Origin: Chloroflexota bacterium
GTDB taxonomy: Bacteria; Chloroflexota; Dehalococcoidia; Lucifugimonadales; UBA3495
Reading direction: 5' to 3'
Assembly (NCBI GenBank): GCA_028874075.1
Contig: JAPPLU010000037.1
Location: 1-37,317, forward strand
DNA: 37,317 nt
Part shown: in pieces, positions 9,015 through 16,205 of the stretch
Numbering within the stretch: position 1 is the stretch's first letter
Layout: each line of letters begins with the position of its first letter
Notes under the pieces: model-generated
The model's input: only the letters and a program-made list of their open reading frames with translations
The model's database searches: none
Told to the model about the DNA's origin: nothing
Program-made: the position numbers and the translations under genes

Positions 9015-10619
9015 TTACCTGCCGCCACCCCTTCGTGCGCCCCGGTTGGCTCCGCCACCCGTATTGCGCCGGCCACGGCGTCCCCCGCGGCCACCGCCAC
9101 GGGTTTCCCCTACCAGGTCTTCGGCGAAACGGATTTTTCCCGCGTCCGGGGTCAAAATGGGTACTTCGGGCAAATCGGGGAAGAGGCCTTCCTCTTCCTC
9201 TTCGTCTTCTTCCATTACGTCGTCGAGGGTAAAGGAAGCCAAATCATCTACGCTGATGGTTTCTTCAGGCTCAGCCTCGTCGGCCGCCTCTTCCTCATCG
9301 CGTATCAAGGCCTCCAGCAAGGCTTCCTCGTCAATCGCCTCTACTTCTGAAACCGCTACGGCCTCTTCCACAGTTGCTGCAACTACTTCCTCGACCTGCG
9401 CGGTGGGCTGCAACTGCTCTCCCGTTTGCTCGGCCTCTGCCACAATGGCTTCAGCCTCCGCTACCGCGTCCTGGGCCTCTGCTTCGGCAGCATCCCTGGC
9501 AGCTTCGGCGGCTTCCAGGGCTGCGAGACGCCGTTGCTCTTCCAGCTCACGCTGGCGGGTTTCCTTGATTTCCTCCCACTCTGCCAGACCCTTAATGTCC
9601 AGACGCCAGCCCACGAGGCGGGCGGCCAGGCGGGCATTCTGACCCTCCTTACCAATAGCCAGGGAGAGTTGACGGTCAGGTACCACCACTATGGCAGTCT
9701 GGTCGGTGGGATTCAATTCCACGTGGGAAACTTCGGAGGGGCTGATTGCCCTGGCAATGAAGGCCTTGGGGTCTGCGTCCCAGGGCACCACGTCAATTTT
9801 CTCGCCCTGCAGTTCATTTACGATGCTCTGGATCCGGTTGCCCCGCAACCCAATGCATGCGCCAACCGGGTCCACCCCTTCCTGGGTCGAATGTACCGCG
9901 ACCTTGCTGCGGAAGCCAGCGTCCCTGGAAATGGCCTTAATCTCTACGGTCCCGTTGTAAACTTCCGGAACCTCTATTTCAAAGAGGCGCTTCAGCATGT
10001 TACGGTCGCTGCGGGACACTAGAATTTCCGGACCCTTGGGGCCGCTGCGGACGTCAAGGACGTACACCTTGATGCGCTGGCCCTTCTTGTACCTTTCCGT
10101 GGGGACTTGTTCATCCTGGGGCATAATGGCCTGAGCCCGACCCATATCCAAGGTGATGGTCCGGTTGCCCTCCATCTGCTCCACAACGCCCGTGATGATA
10201 TCCTGTCGGTGCTGGAGGAACTCTTCGTAAAGCAGTTCTCGCTCAGCCTCTCTCAATCGCTGTAAGACGACCTGCTTGGCTGTCTGGGCAGCAATTCGAC
10301 TGGCGTTATGTGGAAGGGGTTCAGCTGCGGCCACTTCGTCGCCAAGTTCAGCATCCCGCCTTATCGCGGCTGCATCTCTCATGGAGATTTCGCGGGTCGG
10401 GTCTTCAACTTCCTCCACTACGGTCTTTAACGCGAAAACACTTACATCGCCGGTGTTGGGATTCAAAGTGACCGTGATGTTCTGTCCCGCCACCGGATTA
10501 TCTTTCTTGAAGGCCGATGCCAAGGCCACTTCGATGGCCTGCAGCACCTGCTCCTTGGGCAAATGACGTTCGGCGGCCAACTGAGTCAATGCAATCAAAA
10601 AATCGCTTTTCACTGCCAC
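9015..10619 (-). CDS. nusA: Transcription termination/antitermination factor NusA with long C-terminal tail
   Basis: NusA binds RNA polymerase and modulates pausing, termination and antitermination. Residues 1-344 are canonical: an N-terminal polymerase-binding domain, an S1 domain (RYKKGQRIKVYVLDVRSGPK), KH1 (GVDPVGACIGLRGNRIQSIV) and KH2 (LAIGKEGQNARLAARLVGW). The remaining 190 residues are unusual. They comprise an alanine/glutamate-rich probable helix (about 345-430), a strongly acidic stretch with DDVMEEDEEEEEG (about 464-478), and an RGG-type arginine/glycine tail (about 507-534). E. coli NusA has two acidic repeats here instead. It is the first gene of the operon; rimP, normally upstream, is absent. 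Confidence 0.95.
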   Translation of the reverse strand: MAVKSDFLIALTQLAAERHLPKEQVLQAIEVALASAFKKDNPVAGQNITVTLNPNTGDVSVFALKTVVEEVEDPTREISMRDAAAIRRDAELGDEVAAAEPLPHNASRIAAQTAKQVVLQRLREAERELLYEEFLQHRQDIITGVVEQMEGNRTITLDMGRAQAIMPQDEQVPTERYKKGQRIKVYVLDVRSGPKGPEILVSRSDRNMLKRLFEIEVPEVYNGTVEIKAISRDAGFRSKVAVHSTQEGVDPVGACIGLRGNRIQSIVNELQGEKIDVVPWDADPKAFIARAISPSEVSHVELNPTDQTAIVVVPDRQLSLAIGKEGQNARLAARLVGWRLDIKGLAEWEEIKETRQRELEEQRRLAALEAAEAARDAAEAEAQDAVAEAEAIVAEAEQTGEQLQPTAQVEEVVAATVEEAVAVSEVEAIDEEALLEALIRDEEEAADEAEPEETISVDDLASFTLDDVMEEDEEEEEGLFPDLPEVPILTPDAGKIRFAEDLVGETRGGGRGGRRGRRNTGGGANRGARRGGGR

Positions 10620-11104
10620 CCTCCCAAGTATCAGATCTTGCTAATAATCAAACAGGCAAAGCGCTAACTAGCAAGAAAGCGGGTTTACCCCGCTTTCCGA
10701 ACAAGCACAGGGGAAGTATAACATTGCCCCTAACTGCTTTCAACTTTACCCTCACCATATTCTTCATTGACGGACGCTTATAAATGGCTGGGAAGGGCCA
10801 AAGTCTGGCCCCGACTCAGGCATGTTTCTCGAGGAAAGGGTAGCCATCAAATGAAGGTCGTTCACCGGGCAAAGATTAGACGGCTTAGAGAATTACAAGA
10901 GCAAAGAATATTAGGCAACAGCGAGCGCCCGCTCTCTGGCGTTAGTTTGCCCTGTTTTGAACCCTGTTCATAAGCAAGGAACAGGGAGAAATAACTAACA
11001 GGCGCAACCAAAGGGTCGCGCCTGCTTAAATTTCCGCCCTATTATAATGGCTGGCTTTATGTCGCCATCGATTCTTCAAGGGGTTGTTGGATCAATCCGC
11101 GTGG
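10620..11104. other. Hairpin-rich gap upstream of nusA, no rimP
   Basis: No convincing gene. It holds three perfect stem-loops: GAAAGCGGG/CCCGCTTTC (10675-10683/10689-10697), in the nusA leader; CCCTGTTC/GAACAGGG (10962-10969/10979-10986); and CAGGCGC/GCGCCTG (10999-11005/11018-11024). An overlapping TATAAT in both orientations lies at 11041-11048 without a good -35. A 40-codon ORF at 10851-10973 has a purine-rich AGGAAAGGG upstream but no recognisable homology. The stretch may be the long nusA leader; this is inference. Confidence 0.4.
10999..11024 (-). terminator. Possible terminator after cysM
   Basis: A 7-bp stem CAGGCGC/GCGCCTG (10999-11005/11018-11024). Read on the - strand it is followed by TTAGTTATTT, about 80 nt after the cysM stop. 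The T-tract is interrupted, so this is only a moderate candidate. Confidence 0.4.
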
Positions 11105-12055
11105 TCACCACCAGATTTTGCCCTGAACTTCTTGCTCCAGCAGTTCGTAGTCCTTGGTCCAGAGGCTGGTGCTAAGGTACTTCCAGCCGCCGTCGGCCAG
11201 CAGACACACGATGTTGCCGTTTTCCATGCGTTCCGCCTGGCGAATGGCCCCATGTACCACCGAGCCCGAGGATATGCCCGCGAAGATGCCCTCCTGTTTG
11301 AGCAGATCCTTGGTGGTGCGGAAGGCAGGCAGGCTACCCACCAACAGGCGGGCGTCCAGCCTGTTTATGTCCAGGATTGGCGGAATATAGCCATCCTCCA
11401 GCCTACGTAGTCCGGATATGAAGTCATCTGGTTCGGGGGCTACGGCTACGATGCGTACATCGGGATTGTGCTCTTTCAGCCTTCGGGCCACGCCCATCAA
11501 AGTTCCGCCGGTTCCTAGCCCGGCAACAAAAGCCGTTACGTCGGGTACCGCCTCGATTATTTCCGGACCGGTAGTTTCATAGTGGGCGTCGGGGTTTCCG
11601 TCATTGCCGTACTGGTACATCATCAGGTGGTCGTGAGGATTCTTGGAGGCCATTTCCTGGGCGACTTCAATGGAACCGTTGCTGCCCTTTTCACCATCTG
11701 AGAAAACTATCTCGGCGCCGTAAGCATACAGCAACTGGCTCCGTTCCTCGCTGACGTTTTCCGGCATGACCACCTTGACCTTATAGCCCTTCAGGCCGCC
11801 GATCATGGCCAGCGAGATTCCCGTGTTGCCGCTGGTCGGTTCCAGTATTGTCCGGGTGGGCGACAGTTCGCCGTCGGACTCCGCCCGCTCAATCATCTTT
11901 AGGGCGATGCGGTCCTTGACGCTGCCGGTGGGATTTTGACCCTCCAGCTTGGCGAAGATCCGCACCTGGGGGTTGGGACTGAGGCGCAACAACTCCACCA
12001 TGGGCGTGTTGCCAATGGTACCCAGGATGCCCTTGTATGCCAGCCGTGCTACCAT
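11105..12055 (-). CDS. cysM: Cysteine synthase CysM, O-phosphoserine/sulfur-carrier type
   Basis: A 316-residue PLP enzyme of the cysteine synthase family. The PLP lysine is Lys47 in NPTGSVKDR, with TSGNTG binding substrate carboxylate and GLGTGGTLMG binding phosphate. Many stretches recall mycobacterial CysM rather than CysK: LKGYKVKVVMPENVSEERSQ, MYQYGN, EGIFAGISSGSVVHGA, GWKYLST and the terminal GKIWW (mycobacterial CysM ends in a similar QLWA). That enzyme uses O-phosphoserine and takes sulfur from the thiocarboxylated carrier CysO. The upstream neighbour is a MoeB/MoeZ-like activating enzyme, which fits that route. No CysO/ThiS-like carrier or Mec protease is in the window. Subtype is inferred from resemblance and context; membership in the family is certain. 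Confidence 0.92.
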   Translation of the reverse strand: MVARLAYKGILGTIGNTPMVELLRLSPNPQVRIFAKLEGQNPTGSVKDRIALKMIERAESDGELSPTRTILEPTSGNTGISLAMIGGLKGYKVKVVMPENVSEERSQLLYAYGAEIVFSDGEKGSNGSIEVAQEMASKNPHDHLMMYQYGNDGNPDAHYETTGPEIIEAVPDVTAFVAGLGTGGTLMGVARRLKEHNPDVRIVAVAPEPDDFISGLRRLEDGYIPPILDINRLDARLLVGSLPAFRTTKDLLKQEGIFAGISSGSVVHGAIRQAERMENGNIVCLLADGGWKYLSTSLWTKDYELLEQEVQGKIWW

Positions 12056-12110
12056 AAAGATTAGCTAATACCTGCCTCTACCTGCCTGTCTTGACCCCGC
12101 AGCCTGGGCA

Positions 12111-12953
12111 CTAGTCGCCGGCCACACCGGCAACCTCGGGGGCCGCCACGCCGCAGAAAATTTCGTAGTCGATCAGCTCCGTTACCGTGGGGTTGTCACC
12201 GCAGAGGGGGCATGCGGGATTGCGCTTCAACTTGACCTCACGGAAGGTCATGCTAAGGGCGTCTACCAGGAGCAGCCTGGAGCAGAGGCTTTCGCCGATA
12301 CCGAGGAAGTACTTCAACGCTTCGGTTGCCTGGATGCTGCCTACCAGGCCGGTCAAAGCGCCGAGCACTCCGGCTTCCGCGCAGTTGGGGACCATGCCCG
12401 GAGGTGGCGGGGACGGGAAAAGGCAGCGGTAGCAGCCCTGACCCGGAAGGAACACGGTGGACTGACCGTCGAAGATCAAGATGCTTCCGTCCACCAGGGG
12501 CTTGTTCAGCAAGTAGCATGCATCATTCACAAGGTAACGGGTAGCGAAGTTGTCGGCGCCGTTAATCACCAGGTCGTACTGGCTGATTATTTCCATGGCG
12601 TTGTCCGATTCAAGCCGAACCTCGTGAGGGACAACATTCACATCGGGGTTGTAAGCGTGGATATTGTCGATGGCGGACTGCAACTTGGGCCGGCCAATAT
12701 CGCTGCTGTGGTGAAGAATCTGACGCTGCAGGTTGGAAATCTCGACTACGTCAAAATCTACGATGCCTACGGTTCCCACACCGGCCAGGGCAAGGTATAT
12801 GGCGGAGGGAGATCCCAGGCCGCCGGCGCCAACTATCAAGGCCTTGGACTGCATCAGTTTGCGCTGACCGGAACTGCCCACGTCACCCATGATGATGTGG
12901 CGGCTGTATCGCTTTACCTGTTCGGGAGTGAGGGCGAGAGGTTGCTGAGTCAT
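12111..12953 (-). CDS. moeB: MoeB/ThiF-type sulfur-carrier adenylyltransferase
   Basis: A 280-residue E1-like enzyme that adenylates the C-terminal glycine of small sulfur-carrier proteins (MoaD, ThiS or CysO) before thiolation. It shows the nucleotide-binding GAGGLGSP motif, DFDVVEISNLQRQ, the ADNFATRY segment, NCAEAGVLG with the crossover cysteine, and two zinc pairs CYRC and CPLC. The C terminus ends shortly after LIDYEIFCG, so the rhodanese domain found in mycobacterial MoeZ is missing and sulfur must be supplied by another protein. The start is ATG 12953; an in-frame TTG at 12977 is excluded because AAGGAGGA lies inside it. It is 55 bp upstream of cysM and likely cotranscribed. Confidence 0.92.
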   Translation of the reverse strand: MTQQPLALTPEQVKRYSRHIIMGDVGSSGQRKLMQSKALIVGAGGLGSPSAIYLALAGVGTVGIVDFDVVEISNLQRQILHHSSDIGRPKLQSAIDNIHAYNPDVNVVPHEVRLESDNAMEIISQYDLVINGADNFATRYLVNDACYLLNKPLVDGSILIFDGQSTVFLPGQGCYRCLFPSPPPPGMVPNCAEAGVLGALTGLVGSIQATEALKYFLGIGESLCSRLLLVDALSMTFREVKLKRNPACPLCGDNPTVTELIDYEIFCGVAAPEVAGVAGD

Positions 12954-13081
12954 CGAAATCGAATCCTCCTTATTCAAGTGTCTGGGTCTAAGCCAGTTCG
13001 GGGAGGTTATCTAACGAGCCAATGGAGCGGGGCAATTTGTGCTCTCCAACAAGCCGCTAACAGTACCCATCCAAATTCAAC

Positions 13082-13135
13082 AAAAAAACCCGCACCCCTA
13101 GCGGGCTGCCCAGTTTGGGCGGGTGCAGGCCTGGA
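13082..13135 (-). terminator. Terminator or attenuator ahead of moeB
   Basis: On the - strand GCACCC pairs with GGGTGC, or alternatively CCCGC with GCGGG, in a GC-rich structure that ends directly in seven T residues (13088-13082). The alternative pairings overlap. Upstream on the same strand is the perfect stem CCTGTCCC/GGGACAGG (about 13171-13148). It either ends the Rrf2 transcript or attenuates a moeB-cysM transcript starting near 13216. Confidence 0.65.
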
Positions 13136-13222
13136 AAGATTCTACCAGCCTGTCCCTATGTGCGGGGACAGGTGCAGTTATTGCAACTGAATGATCCGTA
13201 CTGCTTCATCTTCGACGTAGAG

Positions 13223-13249
13223 TCTATAATTGGGTTTTCTGCTTGTCAA
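13223..13249 (-). promoter_or_regulatory. Putative moeB-cysM promoter
   Basis: On the - strand TTGACA (13249-13244), a short 15-bp spacer and TATAGA (13228-13223). It lies downstream of the Rrf2 stop and upstream of the structured region at 13082-13175, giving moeB a leader of about 260 nt. Confidence 0.45.
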
Positions 13250-13334
13250 CCTGATGACCAAAGAAGGAAAGGGTCAAATTGAACTGGATATTACGCGCAA
13301 AGTGAGAGGTTCAGCGCGGTTACCGCCGTAGCCG

Positions 13335-13763
13335 TTAAACGTTTAGTGTGGATAGGTATTTTTGTCGCTGTGCCAGGTGCTCAAGGGTGATGTTGGTAAG
13401 GACTTTTTCTATCGCCTCTTCAACTGACTTCCATATTTCCTGCTGGGCGCAAGAGTCGGCAAAGATGCAATCGGTAGCGTAACTGAGGCAATCCAAGGCT
13501 GAAGTATTTCCGTCCAGGGTGGTCATTACGACGTGCAGGTTAATGGTTGAAGGGTCTGCGGCCAAGCTATGACCACCGTGCGGACCCCGCCTGCTTTGTA
13601 CGAGCCCGCAGCGATTCAACGTAGTCATCAACTGGACCAAGTAGGATTCAGGAATTCCCTGCTTGGATGCAATTTCGGAGGTCTGAACCTGCCTCTCGCC
13701 ATAATGCATGGCCAGCACTACCAGGGCACGGACGCCATAGTCCACTTTCATCGGGATTCGCAT
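13335..13763 (-). CDS. Rrf2 family transcriptional regulator with three-cysteine cluster
   Basis: A 142-residue regulator. MRIPMKVDYGVRALVVLA starts the family winged helix-turn-helix, SEIASKQGIPESYLVQLM is the recognition region, and RGPHGGHSLA is the typical wing. At about residues 90-103 it has Cys-x6-Cys-x5-Cys (DCLSYATDCIFADSC), like the Fe-S cluster ligands of IscR and NsrR. Members such as CymR (no cluster) and IscR control cysteine or Fe-S synthesis. Lying upstream of moeB-cysM, it could sense Fe-S or redox status for cysteine supply; this is inference. ATG 13763 follows GGAGG at eight nucleotides. A perfect -10 TATAAT on the same strand lies at 13801-13796. Confidence 0.9.
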   Translation of the reverse strand: MRIPMKVDYGVRALVVLAMHYGERQVQTSEIASKQGIPESYLVQLMTTLNRCGLVQSRRGPHGGHSLAADPSTINLHVVMTTLDGNTSALDCLSYATDCIFADSCAQQEIWKSVEEAIEKVLTNITLEHLAQRQKYLSTLNV

Positions 13764-13880
13764 GACGCTTACCTCCAACCCTTAACGACGCTTGGATTAT
13801 AGCACCAACGCGTACGGCGGAAAAGGAAGGCGAAATAACAGAAACTGTTCAGAGTTGGTGAGACGCCGAGTCCCGCAGTG

Positions 13881-13975
13881 CATTATTCCGGCACAGGCAG
13901 GAATCCAGTAAGTTCAATTGCAGGTAGAGGTCGGAAGCATCAACGTTTCTGGATACTGGCGAAAGCGGCATGGCG
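13881..13975. repeat. Degenerate REP/MITE-like inverted-repeat element
   Basis: The left arm 13881-13907 (ATTCCGGCACAGGCAGGAAT, then CCAG) and the right arm 13949-13975 (CTGGATACTGGCGAAAGC, then GGC) are imperfect inverted copies about 40 bp apart. They resemble the widespread intergenic 'ATTCCnGCnnnnGCnGGAATCCA' palindromes. The rest of the 13802-14096 gap holds no recognisable element. Confidence 0.5.
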
Positions 13976-14096
13976 GGTTGGGCCAGTTAGGCACTCCCCC
14001 TGGCCTTAAACAGCTACAAATATCAAAGATTGTTTACCCTGTGTTAGAATTTTCTACATTTCAATCGTCATCGTTGGATTGAGGGGCCAGGAATAT

Positions 14097-14492
14097 ATGA
14101 TCGTCGGCGTTCTGGTAGGTTTGGCCATTATGGTGGGCTGTTTCCTGATTCCTATTGCCCACTTTGTTCTTGCGCCGGCGGGGCCCTTCATAGCCGGCTA
14201 TTGGGGCATACAATACGCCCCCAACCCGGGGCGCCACTATGCCATGCACGGCCTGATGTTTGGCTTGCTTCTAGCGCTGTCCATGGGATTGATTCTTGCG
14301 GCGTTTGCAATGTTACTGACGGCAATGTTTGATGATCCCAGGGTGGCTACTCTGGCGTGGTTAGGGGCAGGAGTGTTCACTCTCTACACCGGCAGCATGG
14401 GAACCATGGGCGCCATGTTTTACTCGCTGAGGGAACAGCAAAAGTCTGACCGAGCATCAATGCAAGAGGTAGGTTGTAAGGCAGATGAATAA
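14097..14492 (+). CDS. Small integral membrane protein of unknown function
   Basis: A 131-residue hydrophobic protein I do not recognise. Four probable membrane segments lie at about residues 2-19, 22-42, 52-78 and 88-112, followed by a short charged tail. The loop between segments two and three is GIQYAPNPGRHYAMHG. The glycine/alanine-rich helices and good codon structure support a real gene. The start is ATG 14097, with AGGA four nucleotides and GAGGGG ten nucleotides upstream; a TTG at 14079 is possible. It heads a run of + strand genes (HAD, larB, flippase-like, prenyltransferase, DUF362), but 70 bp separate it from the next, so operon membership is uncertain. Confidence 0.65.
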   Translation: MIVGVLVGLAIMVGCFLIPIAHFVLAPAGPFIAGYWGIQYAPNPGRHYAMHGLMFGLLLALSMGLILAAFAMLLTAMFDDPRVATLAWLGAGVFTLYTGSMGTMGAMFYSLREQQKSDRASMQEVGCKADE

Positions 14493-14564
14493 GGGTATTG
14501 ACCTTGCCAAAGACCTTACTCCCAAAGCACGGATTGTTCCGATTCCACTAGGTAGTTTTTGACC

Positions 14565-15326
14565 ATGCCCCGTTTTTCGGCCATGTTATTGGATCTGGAC
14601 GGTACCCTGATGGTCACCGACGAAATTTCGGTCCGGGTTGCTGATGCGGTTGCAATGGTGTCGGAACTGATCCCGGTGTCCATAGCTACAGGGAGGCGCG
14701 CGTCCGATGTCAGGGATTACGCCGGAAGGCTGGGCCTTGTCTCACCGCAAATCTGCAATGGGGGCGCAACTCTGATTGACCCCGCGTCGGGCGATCATCT
14801 GTGGAATGCTCATATGCGGGAAGAAGTAGCCAGCTCCATTATCGAAACACTGAGCCTACGCTCCATTCCTTTCATAGCTACCCATCCCAATGGGGATGCA
14901 AAGACAGTCTGCCACATCAAACACTGGGACCTGACCCGTATTTCAGCAATGGACATTACGGAGTCCCACGCTGACGAGCTTGTATCAATGTTTAGTGGGG
15001 AACCGGACCTGAACCTGGTAAAGGTCTATCTGCACTATAACGGATGGTGGGCGGTGGACTTCACTGCGGACGGGGTTCACAAGGGTGCGGCCGCGCTGGT
15101 TCTAGCCCAGCGGATGGGCATTGAGGCGAATGAGTTTATTGCCGCCGGAGACAGCTTTAATGACCTGCCCTTGCTGGAAATAGCGGGGCTTCGCATCGCG
15201 ATGGATTCGGCCCCTCAGGTAATGAAGGAACTTGCAGACTACGTAGCTCCGGCGGTGGAAGAGGATGGGCTGGCCATTGCCATCGAGGAAGTAGTTCTGC
15301 CTGCGCTTCATGTACAAGGGGATTGA
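14565..15326 (+). CDS. HAD-IIB (Cof-type) phosphatase
   Basis: A 253-residue haloacid-dehalogenase phosphatase with all four motifs: DLDGTL near residue 11, SIATGRR (motif II Thr), HKGAA (motif III Lys) and AAGDSFNDLPLLE (motif IV metal Asp). The cap between motifs II and III is type IIB, as in Cof, YbiV and sugar-phosphate phosphatases. The substrate is unknown. ATG 14565 is chosen; a TTG at 14559 is the only near alternative. It lies 117 bp upstream of larB on the same strand. A link to prenyl-phosphate or cofactor-nucleotide dephosphorylation is possible but only positional. Confidence 0.88.
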   Translation: MPRFSAMLLDLDGTLMVTDEISVRVADAVAMVSELIPVSIATGRRASDVRDYAGRLGLVSPQICNGGATLIDPASGDHLWNAHMREEVASSIIETLSLRSIPFIATHPNGDAKTVCHIKHWDLTRISAMDITESHADELVSMFSGEPDLNLVKVYLHYNGWWAVDFTADGVHKGAAALVLAQRMGIEANEFIAAGDSFNDLPLLEIAGLRIAMDSAPQVMKELADYVAPAVEEDGLAIAIEEVVLPALHVQGD

Positions 15327-15443
15327 CTTCATGGAAACCCTGTTGCTTTGCACGATGAAACTTTCTAGCCTTTAGCCTAGCGAGCAGGGCACTCATTGAT
15401 TGCCTTCTAGATTTACATTGCACATTTTGGCGGCCTCATTGTG

Positions 15444-16205
15444 ATGACCAGTCCTGAGTTAAGTAGGAAACTGGAGCAACTACGACAGGGCGACTGCAGC
15501 GTTGAAGAGGTCATGGAGTTTCTGAGGGACTTCCCATACCAGAACCTGGATTTCGCTCGTGTTGACCATCACCGGCCGCTGCGAACGGGCTTCCCTGAGG
15601 TAGTATTCGGGCAGGGTAAGACTCCAGAGCAGGTGGCTGGGATAGTCAGGTCCCTGGCCGGGCGTGGAAACCCAGTCCTGGTTACCCGGACGGACCGTGT
15701 GGCCTACGAGGCTGTTAAGGAATTAGTACCTAATGCAGACTTTCAAGCACTTGCCAATGCCATAGTCGTGGGGGACCGCGCCAAGCGACCATCTGTGGAG
15801 GGAGTACTGGTTATCACGGCGGGAACTGCCGACCTGCCGGTCGCCGAAGAAGCGGCGCTCACGTCCACCCTCATGGGCTGCCCTCCACAGCGGACAAATG
15901 ATGTTGGAGTGGCTGGCCTGCACCGTCTTCTCGACTCATTGGAAGAACTGCGGGCCGCCAGGGTTATAGTGGTTGTAGCGGGTATGGAGGCGGCCCTGGC
16001 AAGTGTCGTCGCCGGCCTGGTTACCGCTCCGGTAATTGCTGTGCCTACCAGCGTGGGATATGGAGCTTCCTTCGAGGGTCTGGCTGCGCTCCTCGGTATG
16101 TTGAACAGCTGCGCTCCGGGCGTGGCCACAGTAAATATTGACAATGGGTTCGGGGCCGGTTACCTGGCTGCACAGATAAACCTTATGAGCGCGCCCAGTG
16201 AGTAG
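15444..16205 (+). CDS. larB: LarB, pyridinium-3,5-biscarboxylate mononucleotide synthase
   Basis: The first enzyme of nickel-pincer nucleotide synthesis: it carboxylates C5 of nicotinic acid adenine dinucleotide and releases AMP. The 253-residue protein has the LarB N-terminal DFARVDHHRPLRTGFPEVVF region followed by a PurE-like domain (ITAGTADLPVAEEA, NDVGVAGLHRLL, VNIDNGFGAGY). Cys223 in NSCAPGV sits at essentially the position of the catalytic Cys221 I recall for L. plantarum LarB, and Glu182 lies near the partner Glu180. Start ATG 15444, or GTG one codon upstream; no clear ribosome-binding site. The next gene begins within its last eight bases. Confidence 0.93.
   Translation: MTSPELSRKLEQLRQGDCSVEEVMEFLRDFPYQNLDFARVDHHRPLRTGFPEVVFGQGKTPEQVAGIVRSLAGRGNPVLVTRTDRVAYEAVKELVPNADFQALANAIVVGDRAKRPSVEGVLVITAGTADLPVAEEAALTSTLMGCPPQRTNDVGVAGLHRLLDSLEELRAARVIVVVAGMEAALASVVAGLVTAPVIAVPTSVGYGASFEGLAALLGMLNSCAPGVATVNIDNGFGAGYLAAQINLMSAPSE

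Noticed and set aside
10767..10973. A 68-codon + strand frame (or 40 codons from ATG 10851)
   Set aside because: It has a weak ribosome-binding site and a basic KIRRLRELQ helix, but no family match, and its 3' part overlaps a hairpin. Kept only as a note in the rimP-gap finding.
12954..13249. T-box riboswitch ahead of moeB-cysM
   Set aside because: No AGGGUGGNACCGCG antiterminator bulge and no specifier-loop pattern could be found, although the leader is clearly structured.
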